Origin: Opitutaceae bacterium
GTDB taxonomy: Bacteria > Verrucomicrobiota > Verrucomicrobiia > Opitutales > Opitutaceae
Length of the DNA: 64,000 bases
Assembly (NCBI GenBank): GCA_028284385.1
Contig: JANQRT010000022.1
Location: forward strand, 1-64,000
Direction: 5' to 3'
The notes under the pieces were generated by a model, which made no database searches, was not told where the DNA came from, and was given only the letters and a program-made list of their open reading frames with translations. Shown piece by piece: positions 25,966 to 33,437 of this stretch; the first letter of the stretch is position 1, and each line of letters opens with the position of its first letter. The position numbers and the translations under genes are program-made.

Positions 25966-26774
25966 GGCACATTTCGAAAGGTAGGGAGACTTGTCCCCAA
26001 GTCTCCGGTACAGGCATAAAAGACGGAGGCTTAGGGATAAGCCTCCCTACCTTGGGTTTAAGGTTGTTGATCAGCGCTTTCACAGGCGCAGCTACGTGTT
26101 TGGCTTGCTCTGCTCAGGAGGAATTCGAAGAGGTTGCTGAAGAAGAAAAGCTGTTTTTCTCGGTCATGGCTTATGGAAACGATCTTTTCGAAGAGATAAA
26201 ATTCGTGGACGTCTACGAGCGACCTCTCACTTTGGAATTCAGACCTGATCGTCGGTCGAAAGTCTACGTTCACCCGATCATCGGAAAGCGGATACGGTTT
26301 TTTCGTGATGATGTTGATGAAAGGGGTGTGCCTATTGAAGTCGAAGTAGCGGTTGCCGATGTATCGGAAATTCAAAGACGGGCTTTGATTCTTTTCCTGG
26401 ACAAGCCTGATCGGCAATCGGATTTGCCATATTCCATCCTCGTAGCTGATGAAAGCGATGAGGTCTTTAATGGAGGAGACTTTCGCTTTCTTAATCTAAG
26501 CGGAGCCCCGCTTTACTGGCGAGCAGGGACTGAGAGCGCGGTTGTTGAGACAGGATTCAGCCCCGTGGTGAGTTATGATCCGTCCGACCGCTCTGCCTTT
26601 CCTATCGCTTTGGCTGCTCGAGTGAGAGACGAATGGGAAATCGTTTTTTCAACACGATCTCAAAGCCATCCCTCTTTGGGTACCCTTTTTATCATCAAGT
26701 CACCCCTGGAACCAGGGTCCCTTCGAGTGAGGGTGCACGCCAATCGGAATCGATTACGACCCGAGGGAAGTTGA
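25962..26774 (+). CDS. Secreted protein at the end of the pseudopilin operon, function unknown
   Basis: The ATG at 25962 overlaps the preceding stop (ATGA) and gives 270 residues. Residues ~7-30 are encoded by a REP-like palindrome, and only then does a hydrophobic signal-like segment appear (LGLRLLISAFTGAATCLACS, then AQEE). A TTG at 26052 just after the palindrome could be the real start. The mature protein is mostly beta-type and contains GGDFRFLNLSGAPLYW, a pattern I associate with small secreted verrucomicrobial proteins near such cassettes. No enzyme motif is visible. Position suggests it is a partner or substrate of the pseudopilus. Confidence 0.7.
   Translation: MRHISKGRETCPQVSGTGIKDGGLGISLPTLGLRLLISAFTGAATCLACSAQEEFEEVAEEEKLFFSVMAYGNDLFEEIKFVDVYERPLTLEFRPDRRSKVYVHPIIGKRIRFFRDDVDERGVPIEVEVAVADVSEIQRRALILFLDKPDRQSDLPYSILVADESDEVFNGGDFRFLNLSGAPLYWRAGTESAVVETGFSPVVSYDPSDRSAFPIALAARVRDEWEIVFSTRSQSHPSLGTLFIIKSPLEPGSLRVRVHANRNRLRPEGS
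25980..26051. repeat. REP-like palindromic pair, stem family GGCTTG, inside a coding region
   Basis: Same structure as the element at 20755-20826: GGTAGGGAGACTTGTCCCCA onward, with a mirrored arm ending GCCTCCCTACC. The arms have diverged slightly (AGACTTG versus AGGCTTA). It sits immediately after the start codon of the last gene of the operon and is open in frame. Confidence 0.9.
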
Positions 26775-26777
26775 GAA

Positions 26778-26924
26778 AACTAACCACAGAACCCACAAAA
26801 TTCACAGGATTGAAGAAATGTGGAAAATAGGGGATCAGCGCTTCCGGTAACGGGTCTCGGATCGGCTCATTTAGCGATATGCCCACATTCTTGCGTCTTT
26901 TGTGAGTTTTGTGGTTAGTCCATT
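26778..26924. repeat. Imperfect inverted repeat pair between operon end and SRP RNA
   Basis: AAACTAACCACAGAACCCAC at 26778 onward, continuing into AAAATTCACAGG, is mirrored at 26899-26924 (CTTTTGTGAGTTTTGTGGTT, then AGTCC). The spacer is about 90 bases. It looks like a decayed dispersed element; no gene is in the interval. Confidence 0.55.
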
Positions 26925-26959
26925 TTTAGTTTGAAACCTCCAAAATCCTCGTCGAGCGT

Positions 26960-27070
26960 GTGGTCGGCCAGGTCCTATGCGATGATGGACGGGCGAATTC
27001 CGCCAGGACCGGAAGGTAGCAACGGTAGTCACGTTTCACATGCGCCGTAGGTCGCCTGGCCACCTTTTTT
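26960..27070 (+). ncRNA. ffs: Signal recognition particle RNA, small bacterial type
   Basis: The apical-loop consensus of SRP RNA is visible: CCAGGACCGGAAGGTAGCAA at 27003-27022, opposed by GATGATGG on the 5' side. The outer stem pairs GTGGTCGGCCAGG (26960-26972) with CCTGGCCAC (27055-27063). A run of six T at 27065-27070 directly after the closing stem acts as an intrinsic terminator. About 100 bases is the size of the small (4.5S-like) form that binds Ffh for co-translational membrane targeting. Location just upstream of dnaX is a common arrangement in bacteria. Confidence 0.93.
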
Positions 27071-27151
27071 AGGGTAGCGTCGGCTAAATTATCCAAAGAA
27101 ATTCTTTGCTTTCGCCGTAGCCATGGCGGTTAATGCTTTTTTCAGAAATTC

Positions 27152-28300
27152 ATGTCATCGGTTGGTTATCAGGTTATCGCGCGCAAGTGGCGTCCTCAGA
27201 AGTTCGACGACGTAGTCGGGCAGGAACACGTGGTCCGCACGCTGAAGAACGCCATCACTCAGAATCGGATCGCGCATGCCTATCTCTTCGTTGGCCCTCG
27301 CGGTACTGGAAAAACGACTACCGCAAGACTTTTCGCTAAATGTCTAAATTGCGAAGGAGGACCCCTGGTGGACCCTCCAGAGGATTCCGAGATTAGCAAG
27401 TCGATCATGAATGGCTCCTGTATGGATGTTTTGGAGATAGATGGAGCTTCAAACAACGGCGTGGAACAAGTTAGGGATCTGCGGGAGGATGCTCAGTACG
27501 CCCCCAGTCAGGGACGCTACAAGATTTATATTATCGACGAAGTGCATATGCTCTCTACAGCGGCTTTTAACGCTCTGCTGAAGATCCTGGAAGAGCCGCC
27601 TTCCCATGTGAAATTCATATTCGCCACAACCGAATCGCAAAAGGTTCTCCCCACCATTGTTTCTCGCTGCCAACGTTTCGATCTTAAGCCCATTCCGGAA
27701 AATCTCATTCAAGATCATTTGGCGCACATTTGCTCTGCTGAAGGTATCCAGGCTGAGGATGCGGCTCTGAAAGCGATCGCCCGCTTGGCCGATGGCGGTA
27801 TGCGCGATTCGCAGTCGATTCTCGATCAGATGATCGCGTTTTGCGGCAGTTCCATTTCGGAAGAGGATGTGCTTCAGGTTTATGGGCTCGCCGGAGCGGA
27901 GCAAATCGACCAGCTGGCCGAGGCCATAGCGACTGGCAACCATCAGGCCGTACTTGAAATGGTGGATACGCTTGACGCTTCAGGTCGCGACTTCTTCCGA
28001 GTCCTCGTCGATCTGCAAGCCCGGGTGCGTGAAGAGTTGCTAAAAGCCGCTCGCGGAGGCGGATCGTCCGATGGCTTTGGGGCTACGCTCTCAACGGAAT
28101 CGCTCACCCGCCTGCTCGACAGTTTAAGGGATGGCGAGTCAGGTCTGAAGTTCGGGCTTAATGAAAAAGTGAATTTCGAGGTGGCTCTATTGAAAGCGTC
28201 TGACGAGTGCAGAGCCAGAGCGATCGATGGTTTGATTCGCGAACTCTCCGGAATTGCTGCCTCCTTGCCGGACGATTCGGGCGAAAAAAAAAAGTCCTAG
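27152..28300 (+). CDS. dnaX: DNA polymerase III subunit gamma (zero-frame product of dnaX)
   Basis: The 382-residue product is the clamp-loader ATPase. It begins [20 protein letters not shown], then Walker [16 protein letters not shown], Walker [11 protein letters not shown], sensor 1 and the SRC motif in [11 protein letters not shown]. The zinc module is eroded: after LNC the usual CxxCxxC is replaced by [12 protein letters not shown]. The frame stops at TAG 28298-28300 just after a run of ten A (28284-28293) followed by G. That run contains A AAA AAG in the same phase as the E. coli dnaX -1 frameshift signal. The zero-frame protein therefore corresponds to gamma. SRP RNA lies directly upstream. 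Confidence 0.93.
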   Translation: MSSVGYQVIARKWRPQKFDDVVGQEHVVRTLKNAITQNRIAHAYLFVGPRGTGKTTTARLFAKCLNCEGGPLVDPPEDSEISKSIMNGSCMDVLEIDGASNNGVEQVRDLREDAQYAPSQGRYKIYIIDEVHMLSTAAFNALLKILEEPPSHVKFIFATTESQKVLPTIVSRCQRFDLKPIPENLIQDHLAHICSAEGIQAEDAALKAIARLADGGMRDSQSILDQMIAFCGSSISEEDVLQVYGLAGAEQIDQLAEAIATGNHQAVLEMVDTLDASGRDFFRVLVDLQARVREELLKAARGGGSSDGFGATLSTESLTRLLDSLRDGESGLKFGLNEKVNFEVALLKASDECRARAIDGLIRELSGIAASLPDDSGEKKKS

Positions 28301-28341
28301 TCTCTCGACAATCTGACAACGAACTTGCGGATGTTCGAGAG
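28284..28341 (+). promoter_or_regulatory. Candidate programmed -1 frameshift or slippage site in dnaX
   Basis: Ten A plus G (28284-28294) read in zero frame as GAA AAA AAA AAG TCC TAG. A -1 shift enters an open frame to 28632. Downstream, CTCTCGA (28302-28308) can pair with TCGAGAG (28335-28341) across a 26-base loop, starting eight bases after the slippery run. No clear upstream Shine-Dalgarno-like stimulator is seen. The run is also long enough for transcriptional slippage, as known for Thermus dnaX. Confidence 0.75.
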
Positions 28342-28632
28342 CAGCCCGGAACGGATGTGGCCGAACGAAATGCAGAGCCGTCGATCCTTAAGACAGAGAT
28401 CGATCAAGGAGAAGACCCGGTTTCTCGAACTCCAGAAACGGATCCCGATCCTGGAACGGTTGAAGAACCTCCTGTTGATCGCGCTTCTGAAACTTCGAAA
28501 CAGGAAAAGCCGCTTCCTAGCTTGAGTGAAGTTGAAAAACTGATACCTGAAAAGACCAAGGCTCTCATGGAAGAACTCTTTCGGGCTCGTCTCGAAAAGG
28601 TAAAACGAATTGATCCTGGTCAGATAAAGTAG
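28294..28632 (+). CDS. dnaX: DnaX tau-specific C-terminal extension (reached by -1 frameshift)
   Basis: In the -1 frame the coding sequence continues for 112 codons past the gamma stop, giving a 493-residue tau-like protein. The added part is a Pro/Glu/Asp-rich linker followed by a predicted helical end ([20 protein letters not shown] and beyond), the layout of tau tails that connect the clamp loader to polymerase and helicase. The extension has no good ribosome-binding site or start of its own. It could alternatively be a decayed 3' end separated by a sequencing error in the A run; the maintained open frame argues that it is used. Confidence 0.75.
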   Translation, partial: VLVSRQSDNELADVREQPGTDVAERNAEPSILKTEIDQGEDPVSRTPETDPDPGTVEEPPVDRASETSKQEKPLPSLSEVEKLIPEKTKALMEELFRARLEKVKRIDPGQIK

Positions 28633-28647
28633 GTAGTCTATCGCCGC

Positions 28648-29325
28648 TTAGTCGAAAATCTCTCTTACCACTACTCTCAAGGGAGCTCCATCGGCTTCTA
28701 GAATTTTTAAGGGAAGAGCTATGAGCTCAACACGCTTTGTATTCACTTTTGCCAGGTTGCAAAGGTATTCTATAAGAAGAATTCCGTTTCGAAGAAGCCG
28801 ATCGTGAGAAACCATCTGGCTCATTTGAGGCTCCTCTCCGTTCAATAAACCCCGAATAGGATAATCCTGCGGAAAATCGAAACCGACGGCTTTAGGTTTG
28901 AAGGCGTAAAGCCAGTCGACGGCGTTTCTTGAGAGATACGGAGACCGTTTCCAGAAATCTGGAGTCTTAGGCGAATAGCGTTCATCCCATGCGGTTTTAA
29001 TGAGAATCCTTTCCTCCGGTCGGACGTGATGGCCTGCAGCCTCCAGCATGTCGCCTGATATTTCCTGTTCATCCTGAATGTCGGAAAGATCGATGACCGA
29101 CGCTGCGCCAATCAATTCTTCGAAGGTAAACGAGCTGGTTGTGAGTCCCCTGGAGTCAATGTGTCTGGGAGCGTCAATATGGGTAAAACCGTGCACCGCC
29201 CAGCCCATTTTGGTGACCTGAAACGGATCTCCATTTTCAAACGAAGAGGTTAGCCTGCGATCCACCTTCCAACGAAAGTGGTTTTCAATAGGCATCGTTA
29301 AGTCTATATGATTCCGGTTGTCCAT
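28648..29325 (-). CDS. Cyclase-family metal-dependent hydrolase (kynurenine formamidase-like)
   Basis: The 225-residue protein belongs to the cyclase (PF04199-type) family. The metal-binding signature appears as GFTHIDAPRHIDSRG, a variant of the usual HxGTHxDxPxH. It begins with HIDLTMPIENHFRWKVDRRL, the usual opening strand. Relatives hydrolyse N-formylkynurenine, isatin and cyclic amides in the cytoplasm. Neighbours do not indicate tryptophan catabolism, so the substrate stays open. It is convergent with dnaX; only 15 bases separate the two stops. Confidence 0.83.
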   Translation of the reverse strand: MDNRNHIDLTMPIENHFRWKVDRRLTSSFENGDPFQVTKMGWAVHGFTHIDAPRHIDSRGLTTSSFTFEELIGAASVIDLSDIQDEQEISGDMLEAAGHHVRPEERILIKTAWDERYSPKTPDFWKRSPYLSRNAVDWLYAFKPKAVGFDFPQDYPIRGLLNGEEPQMSQMVSHDRLLRNGILLIEYLCNLAKVNTKRVELIALPLKILEADGAPLRVVVREIFD

Positions 29326-29397
29326 TGCCTATTTATATTTTTCAGAAAATAAGCAATATATTTTTGGATACGATTACCCAAAAATGCTGAATGTCTC

Positions 29398-29952
29398 TCA
29401 AGTGATTTCCAAGCCTTGTATCCATTCCTTCAGCGCTTGGAGGTCCTCGTCTTTCTTCGCAAGATCGAGATAGGAGGGATCTAGGGAAATCGCTTTGGCA
29501 ATCCGCGTTTTCGCGATAGTAAGATTGTCTTCCTGGCATTCGTAGCAGCCGAGATTATAGTGGATAATCGCCTCTTCCGGAAAGCGATCGGATGCTTCCA
29601 AGAGGATGGCCTTCGCTTTTTTCATTGAAGAGGCGCGTCGGACCACATACGCCAGGTTTACCAAGTAGCCGGACTCTTCGAGATTTTCCTTCGCCAACGA
29701 TTCGGCAAAGGGTAGGGCTTGTTTCCAGTTTCCCGCTTCCATGCAAAGACTGAGTCTCATCTTTCGAGTGTCTTCTTCATTCTGGAGTCGGTCGGGCAGA
29801 CCATCCAGTTCCTGGTGGGCGTCTTTGAACATGCCTAGCTCGCGATAGCCATTGGCGTAGGTGATGGCTTTGCGGAGGGTAATCGAGTCCTTATTGCTCA
29901 GCATGTCGGCAGACAGCCTTGCGACTGGATGCTGTTTTGACAAGCGTTCCAA
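29398..29952 (-). CDS. TPR-repeat protein
   Basis: The 184-residue protein consists of tetratricopeptide repeats: AITYANGYRELGMFKDAHQE, then AGNWKQALPFAESLAKE, then FPEEAIIHYNLGCYECQEDN with TIAKTRIAKAISLDPSYLDL. The last repeat is the most canonical. There is no signal peptide or membrane segment, so it is probably a cytoplasmic scaffold. Partner unknown; it stands alone between the cyclase gene and the EF-hand gene on the same strand. Confidence 0.82.
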   Translation of the reverse strand: MERLSKQHPVARLSADMLSNKDSITLRKAITYANGYRELGMFKDAHQELDGLPDRLQNEEDTRKMRLSLCMEAGNWKQALPFAESLAKENLEESGYLVNLAYVVRRASSMKKAKAILLEASDRFPEEAIIHYNLGCYECQEDNLTIAKTRIAKAISLDPSYLDLAKKDEDLQALKEWIQGLEIT

Positions 29953-30045
29953 TCCTTAGGTTGGCTTTGAACGGATCAAATAGCCGCCTTTGCTCCATCA
30001 GTGTCTGGAATCTAGAAATCCCTGACTTAATGAAATTCGTGATAG

Positions 30046-30076
30046 AAAAAGACGGGCTTGCTTAGGCAAGCCCGTC
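30046..30076 (-). terminator. Intrinsic terminator downstream of the EF-hand gene
   Basis: A perfect 11-bp stem, GACGGGCTTGC (30051-30061) with GCAAGCCCGTC (30066-30076), loop TTAG. On the minus strand it is followed by TTTTTCTATC, so it terminates transcription coming from the EF-hand gene at 30153-30638. It lacks the GTAG foot of the REP elements. Confidence 0.88.
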
Positions 30077-30152
30077 CAGGGTTACATCGTGTGCGTGATG
30101 TGAGCGTTCTACTGTGTGCCTCCCAGCCCCGTTTACTGATCAAATTTGGTTT

Positions 30153-30638
30153 CTAGGCTTCAGTGTCATTGCCAGGCGCTCCAATTCCCCGAGCTCCGCG
30201 ACCAGGACCTTTAAATCCGCCCTTCCCGCCTGGGCCACGACGAGGGCCTTTTCGGTTTTCCAGGAAGGTTAGGAATTCTTCCGTATCCACGAGCTGATCG
30301 CCATTCGTATCAACGTTTTCGATTATCCTGGCTGCGATATCGGCAGGCGTGGGACGGTCTGGGTTTTCCTCGCGTTCCGGGATTTCAGGTGGTTCTAGAC
30401 CGAGCTCTTCGCGTCGAGCTTCACGACGAGCCTTCCGAGCCTCGTGCATGCCCACTAAGGCGTTTCCCAGTTCAGTGGCATTCAAGGCATTGTCTTCGTT
30501 GGCATCATAAAGAGTGAATACCTCAACCACGATTTCCTCGGGATCGGGTCTTTCAGGTCGGTCGGTTTCCTCCTCTTGAGCAATCGCTCCAACAACGGTG
30601 GCTGACATGGCCACGGTAGCGAGTAGTTTCATATTCAT
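30153..30638 (-). CDS. Secreted EF-hand calcium-binding protein
   Basis: I start at the ATG 30638 (MNMKLLATVAMSATVVGAIA, a clear signal peptide) because GGAGGG lies seven bases upstream; 161 residues result. Two EF-hand loops are visible: DANEDNALNATE and DTNGDQLVDTEE, each with acidic residues at positions 1, 3, 5 and 12. Between them is an Arg/Glu-rich helix, and the C-terminus is Gly/Arg/Pro-rich (GPRRGPGGKGGFKGPGRGAR). The gene is divergent from a two-component system with about 220 bp between starts, which suggests it is a regulated target. Similar small EF-hand proteins often accompany envelope stress or metal regulators; that link is inference. Confidence 0.85.
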   Translation of the reverse strand: MNMKLLATVAMSATVVGAIAQEEETDRPERPDPEEIVVEVFTLYDANEDNALNATELGNALVGMHEARKARREARREELGLEPPEIPEREENPDRPTPADIAARIIENVDTNGDQLVDTEEFLTFLENRKGPRRGPGGKGGFKGPGRGARGIGAPGNDTEA

Positions 30639-30722
30639 TACATATCCCTCCATATTCGATTTGGTGATTCTTGTTTAAATTTGCTCTATCCGGCGTTACG
30701 TAATGATTAAACCAAACCTAGG

Positions 30723-30752
30723 TGACAAAATCGGGTTCGGTAAGATGACAAA
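30723..30752. promoter_or_regulatory. Candidate operator: direct repeat TGACAAA
   Basis: TGACAAA occurs at 30723-30729 and 30746-30752, 23 bases apart (about two helical turns), in contexts AGGTGACAAAAT and AAGATGACAAAGT. The pair lies between the divergent EF-hand gene and the response-regulator gene. OmpR-family regulators bind such direct repeats, so autoregulation is possible. Confidence 0.4.
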
Positions 30753-30858
30753 GTTGTAATCAAATTTCGCATGGCTTTCGTCGTTTACATGATTAGACTA
30801 ACAGCTTGTATTTCAGAGGTATAGATGCCCCTCGCTTTAATGAGTTAACCCGATCGTC

Positions 30859-31527
30859 ATGAAAATCCTACTTGTCGAAGACGAACAGAAGATTGCCGAT
30901 TTCGTTGAGAAAGGTCTCAAGGAGCATGGCTTTACGGTTGACGTGGCTCGAGACGGCAACGAGGGCTTCTATCTGGCCACTTCCCATAGCTATGATGTCA
31001 TCGTGCTGGATATCATGCTCCCTGGGAAAGACGGTTTAAGCATCCTGAAAAGCCTGAGGCAGAAGAATAACACGGTTCCAGTGATTGCCGCGACGGCCAG
31101 AGGCGAATTGGACGAGCGGCTTGAAGGTCTGAATTTAGGAGCCGACGACTATCTAACCAAACCCTTTTATATCGATGAATTGGTGGCGCGGATACATGCC
31201 CTCCATCGAAGGACTACCGGAAGTCAGCTTAGTCTCAAGCAAGTTGACGACCTGGTCATCAATCTTTCTACGCGCGAGGCGACTCGAGGCGAGAAGGAGA
31301 TCGAGCTCACGTCCCGCGAATTCAATCTTCTCGAGTATCTAATGCGTTCCCCCGGGCGTGTCTATACGCGTACCCAGATTTTGGAGCACGTTTGGGGCTA
31401 CGACTTCGATCCGAGCACCAATATCGTGGATGTCTGCATACGCCGGCTACGCAAGAAGATCGACGAAGACGCTAGTCCTCTTATCGAGACTGTTAGAGGG
31501 GTGGGGTACCGTATGAAGAAACTATAG
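30859..31527 (+). CDS. OmpR/PhoB-family response regulator
   Basis: The 222-residue protein has a receiver domain (residues 1-115) with the acidic pair at 7-9, phospho-acceptor Asp51 in VIVLDIMLPGKDG, Thr in AATARGE and Lys in YLTKPFYIDEL. A winged-helix DNA-binding domain follows (about 125-222) with ELTSREFNLLEYLMRSPGRV and NIVDVCIRRLRKKID. It is closest in look to CusR/CopR-type regulators. It is nine bases upstream of the histidine kinase, and divergent from the EF-hand gene it may control. Confidence 0.95.
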   Translation: MKILLVEDEQKIADFVEKGLKEHGFTVDVARDGNEGFYLATSHSYDVIVLDIMLPGKDGLSILKSLRQKNNTVPVIAATARGELDERLEGLNLGADDYLTKPFYIDELVARIHALHRRTTGSQLSLKQVDDLVINLSTREATRGEKEIELTSREFNLLEYLMRSPGRVYTRTQILEHVWGYDFDPSTNIVDVCIRRLRKKIDEDASPLIETVRGVGYRMKKL

Positions 31528-31536
31528 CCTTTTTCG

Positions 31537-33042
31537 ATGCCTTTTTTTCGAAATTCATTTCGCTGGCGCATTATCATCTGGAGCGTCTTTGTATCCGGAA
31601 TCGTGTTGCTGTCCTTTGGCATTTTTAGCGGCTACGCGCTCTATCGTATCAAAGTCGACAGTGTTGATGAACGACTGAGCCTGGTTCCCGTCCATCGTTT
31701 TCCGCCACCGCGGCATGATGCCTTCTGGGAGCGGAATTGGAATAGAATGGCAGACATTATCGAGCGTTCTTTTGGAGCGAAAATGCATGCGATCGTCTAT
31801 GATGGGGAAGGCAGTTTACCGTTTAAATCGGTCGGCTGGCCAGAGTCTATCTCGATCGATTTCTTTCCCACACCTGAAGGCGAGCTGGACGCTTCGTTAA
31901 ACCAGCCGGATTTTCCGATGGATTTCGAGATCCCTCGCTTCGATCGTCAAAGACGTCCTTCTTCCCGTCAGCGTGTAGGAGGGGGTGGTCCTGGATTTCC
32001 TAGAGCTCCTCAAATTGAGCCAGAATTCCTGACTTTAAAGGGCGAAGGCGCCGATTGGCGATTCGCCGTGTATAAGCATCCTGGCTACAATATCGCTATT
32101 GGAGTAGATCTCGACAGCGTGCTCCAGGAGATGGAGCAAATACGAAAGGCCTTCTATCTGGCTCTTCCCGCCGCTCTGGTTTTGCTTGCTTCGGGAGCCG
32201 GATTCTTCGCGTCGCGAGCGATCAAGCCGATTCGCAAGTTGAGTAGCAGCGTGGGAGCAATCTCGGCTCATAGCTTGGACGCTCGTATCGAAAAAGAGGG
32301 AGAGGATGTAGAGTTTACCGATCTCATTGACGGATTTAACGACATGCTCTCGCGCCTAGAGCGGAGTTTCGACCAGGCCTCTCGCTTCAGCGCAGACGCC
32401 GCTCACGAGCTTAAAACGCCATTGACCATTCTCCAAGGCCACCTGGAAATGGCCTTGAATGATGCCCCGGATGGCAGTGATTTGCAGAGAAAGCTCGGCT
32501 TATTACTGGAGGAGACGCAACGTCTTAAAAGCATCACCCGAAAGCTTCTCGTTCTCTCTCGCGCGGACGCTGGACAATTGACGCCAACACTCGAGGAGGC
32601 TCACTTGAGCCAGTTGGTCGAGGAACTTTTAGAGGACTTTGAACTGCAGTCCTCGAATGTCTCGTTCGACAAGAAACTGGATACAGGATTGATGACGAAA
32701 GTTGACGTATCGCTGGTTTCCCAGATTCTGCAGAATTTGCTTAGCAATGCAGTTAAGTATAGTCGAGAGGATGGCGGGGCGATTCTTATCGAGCTTCGCG
32801 AAAACGATGGTCATATGATCATTGATGTTGAGAATGGTGGTCACGATATTCCTCCGGAACAAAGGGAAAGCCTTTTCGATCGCTTTACGCGTTTGGATGC
32901 TGCCCGTAATCGCGAGATCGATGGCTTAGGCTTGGGGTTGAGCCTTGCCCGCGAGTTCGCCCGAGCCCATGGAGGAGAGCTTTCCCTTGTGGACGCGGAA
33001 GCGGGGAGAAATCGTTTCCGTTTGAAGCTTCCTCTTAAATAA
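31537..33042 (+). CDS. Membrane sensor histidine kinase
   Basis: A 501-residue kinase partnered with the preceding regulator. One membrane segment lies at ~12-36, a periplasmic sensor loop at ~37-205 (Pro/Arg-rich in the middle), a second membrane segment at ~208-232 and a HAMP linker. The H-box is ADAAHELKTPLTILQGHLEM with the phospho-acceptor His. The N-box is LQNLLSNAVKYSRE, and G-boxes are DVENGGHDIPPEQ and GLGLGLSLAREFARAHGG. The layout matches CusS/CzcS-type kinases, but no metal-binding motif is seen in the loop, so the signal is unknown. Confidence 0.93.
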   Translation: MPFFRNSFRWRIIIWSVFVSGIVLLSFGIFSGYALYRIKVDSVDERLSLVPVHRFPPPRHDAFWERNWNRMADIIERSFGAKMHAIVYDGEGSLPFKSVGWPESISIDFFPTPEGELDASLNQPDFPMDFEIPRFDRQRRPSSRQRVGGGGPGFPRAPQIEPEFLTLKGEGADWRFAVYKHPGYNIAIGVDLDSVLQEMEQIRKAFYLALPAALVLLASGAGFFASRAIKPIRKLSSSVGAISAHSLDARIEKEGEDVEFTDLIDGFNDMLSRLERSFDQASRFSADAAHELKTPLTILQGHLEMALNDAPDGSDLQRKLGLLLEETQRLKSITRKLLVLSRADAGQLTPTLEEAHLSQLVEELLEDFELQSSNVSFDKKLDTGLMTKVDVSLVSQILQNLLSNAVKYSREDGGAILIELRENDGHMIIDVENGGHDIPPEQRESLFDRFTRLDAARNREIDGLGLGLSLAREFARAHGGELSLVDAEAGRNRFRLKLPLK

Positions 33043-33059
33043 CGGCTCTCTACTCCCGA

Positions 33060-33401
33060 TTAGGAGTCATCCTTGTTTTCCTTGGCCGTTTTCTGGATTT
33101 TCCTGATCGAAGAATAAGCTCCAAATCCGATGATTCCTATGATCATCGCATAGACCCAAAGCGGAATATTTTCGCCTGCGATAAACAGGTAAAGATAAGC
33201 GGAAATAAACCAAAAGCCGGCTGAGAGCGAAGGCAGTGTGATTGATTTTCCCTTACGAAAATTGGCGATCAGCCAGCCCACCGAAAGCGTGAATAACGGA
33301 ATGGCGCCCACATAGATGCTCCCGAAAATGATGGGATTCACTCCGTATTTAGCGCCAAGTCCGAAAAACCAGTCTACAAATCCGTTCCAAATTTCCTGCA
33401 T
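33060..33401 (-). CDS. Small membrane protein, three predicted membrane segments
   Basis: The 113-residue protein is hydrophobic, with likely membrane helices near residues 23-45, 60-76 and 80-97, and a charged C-terminal tail (IRKIQKTAKENKDDS). I do not recognise the family. It lies convergent to the histidine kinase, with 17 bases between stops, and 36 bases after the epimerase stop on the same strand, so it may be co-transcribed with the epimerase gene. Confidence 0.7.
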   Translation of the reverse strand: MQEIWNGFVDWFFGLGAKYGVNPIIFGSIYVGAIPLFTLSVGWLIANFRKGKSITLPSLSAGFWFISAYLYLFIAGENIPLWVYAMIIGIIGFGAYSSIRKIQKTAKENKDDS

Positions 33402-33437
33402 TTGCGAGAATAACGCGGGAGGAGGACTTTGGATTGC

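Noticed and set aside
28207-28293. Independent gene starting at 28207 and running to 28632
   Set aside because: The first 29 codons lie inside dnaX in another frame with no ribosome-binding site. Only the part after the A-run looks coding, and it continues DnaX.
30051-30076. Perfect 11-bp palindrome considered as another REP element
   Set aside because: It has no GTAG foot and is followed by a T-run on the minus strand, so an intrinsic terminator explains it.
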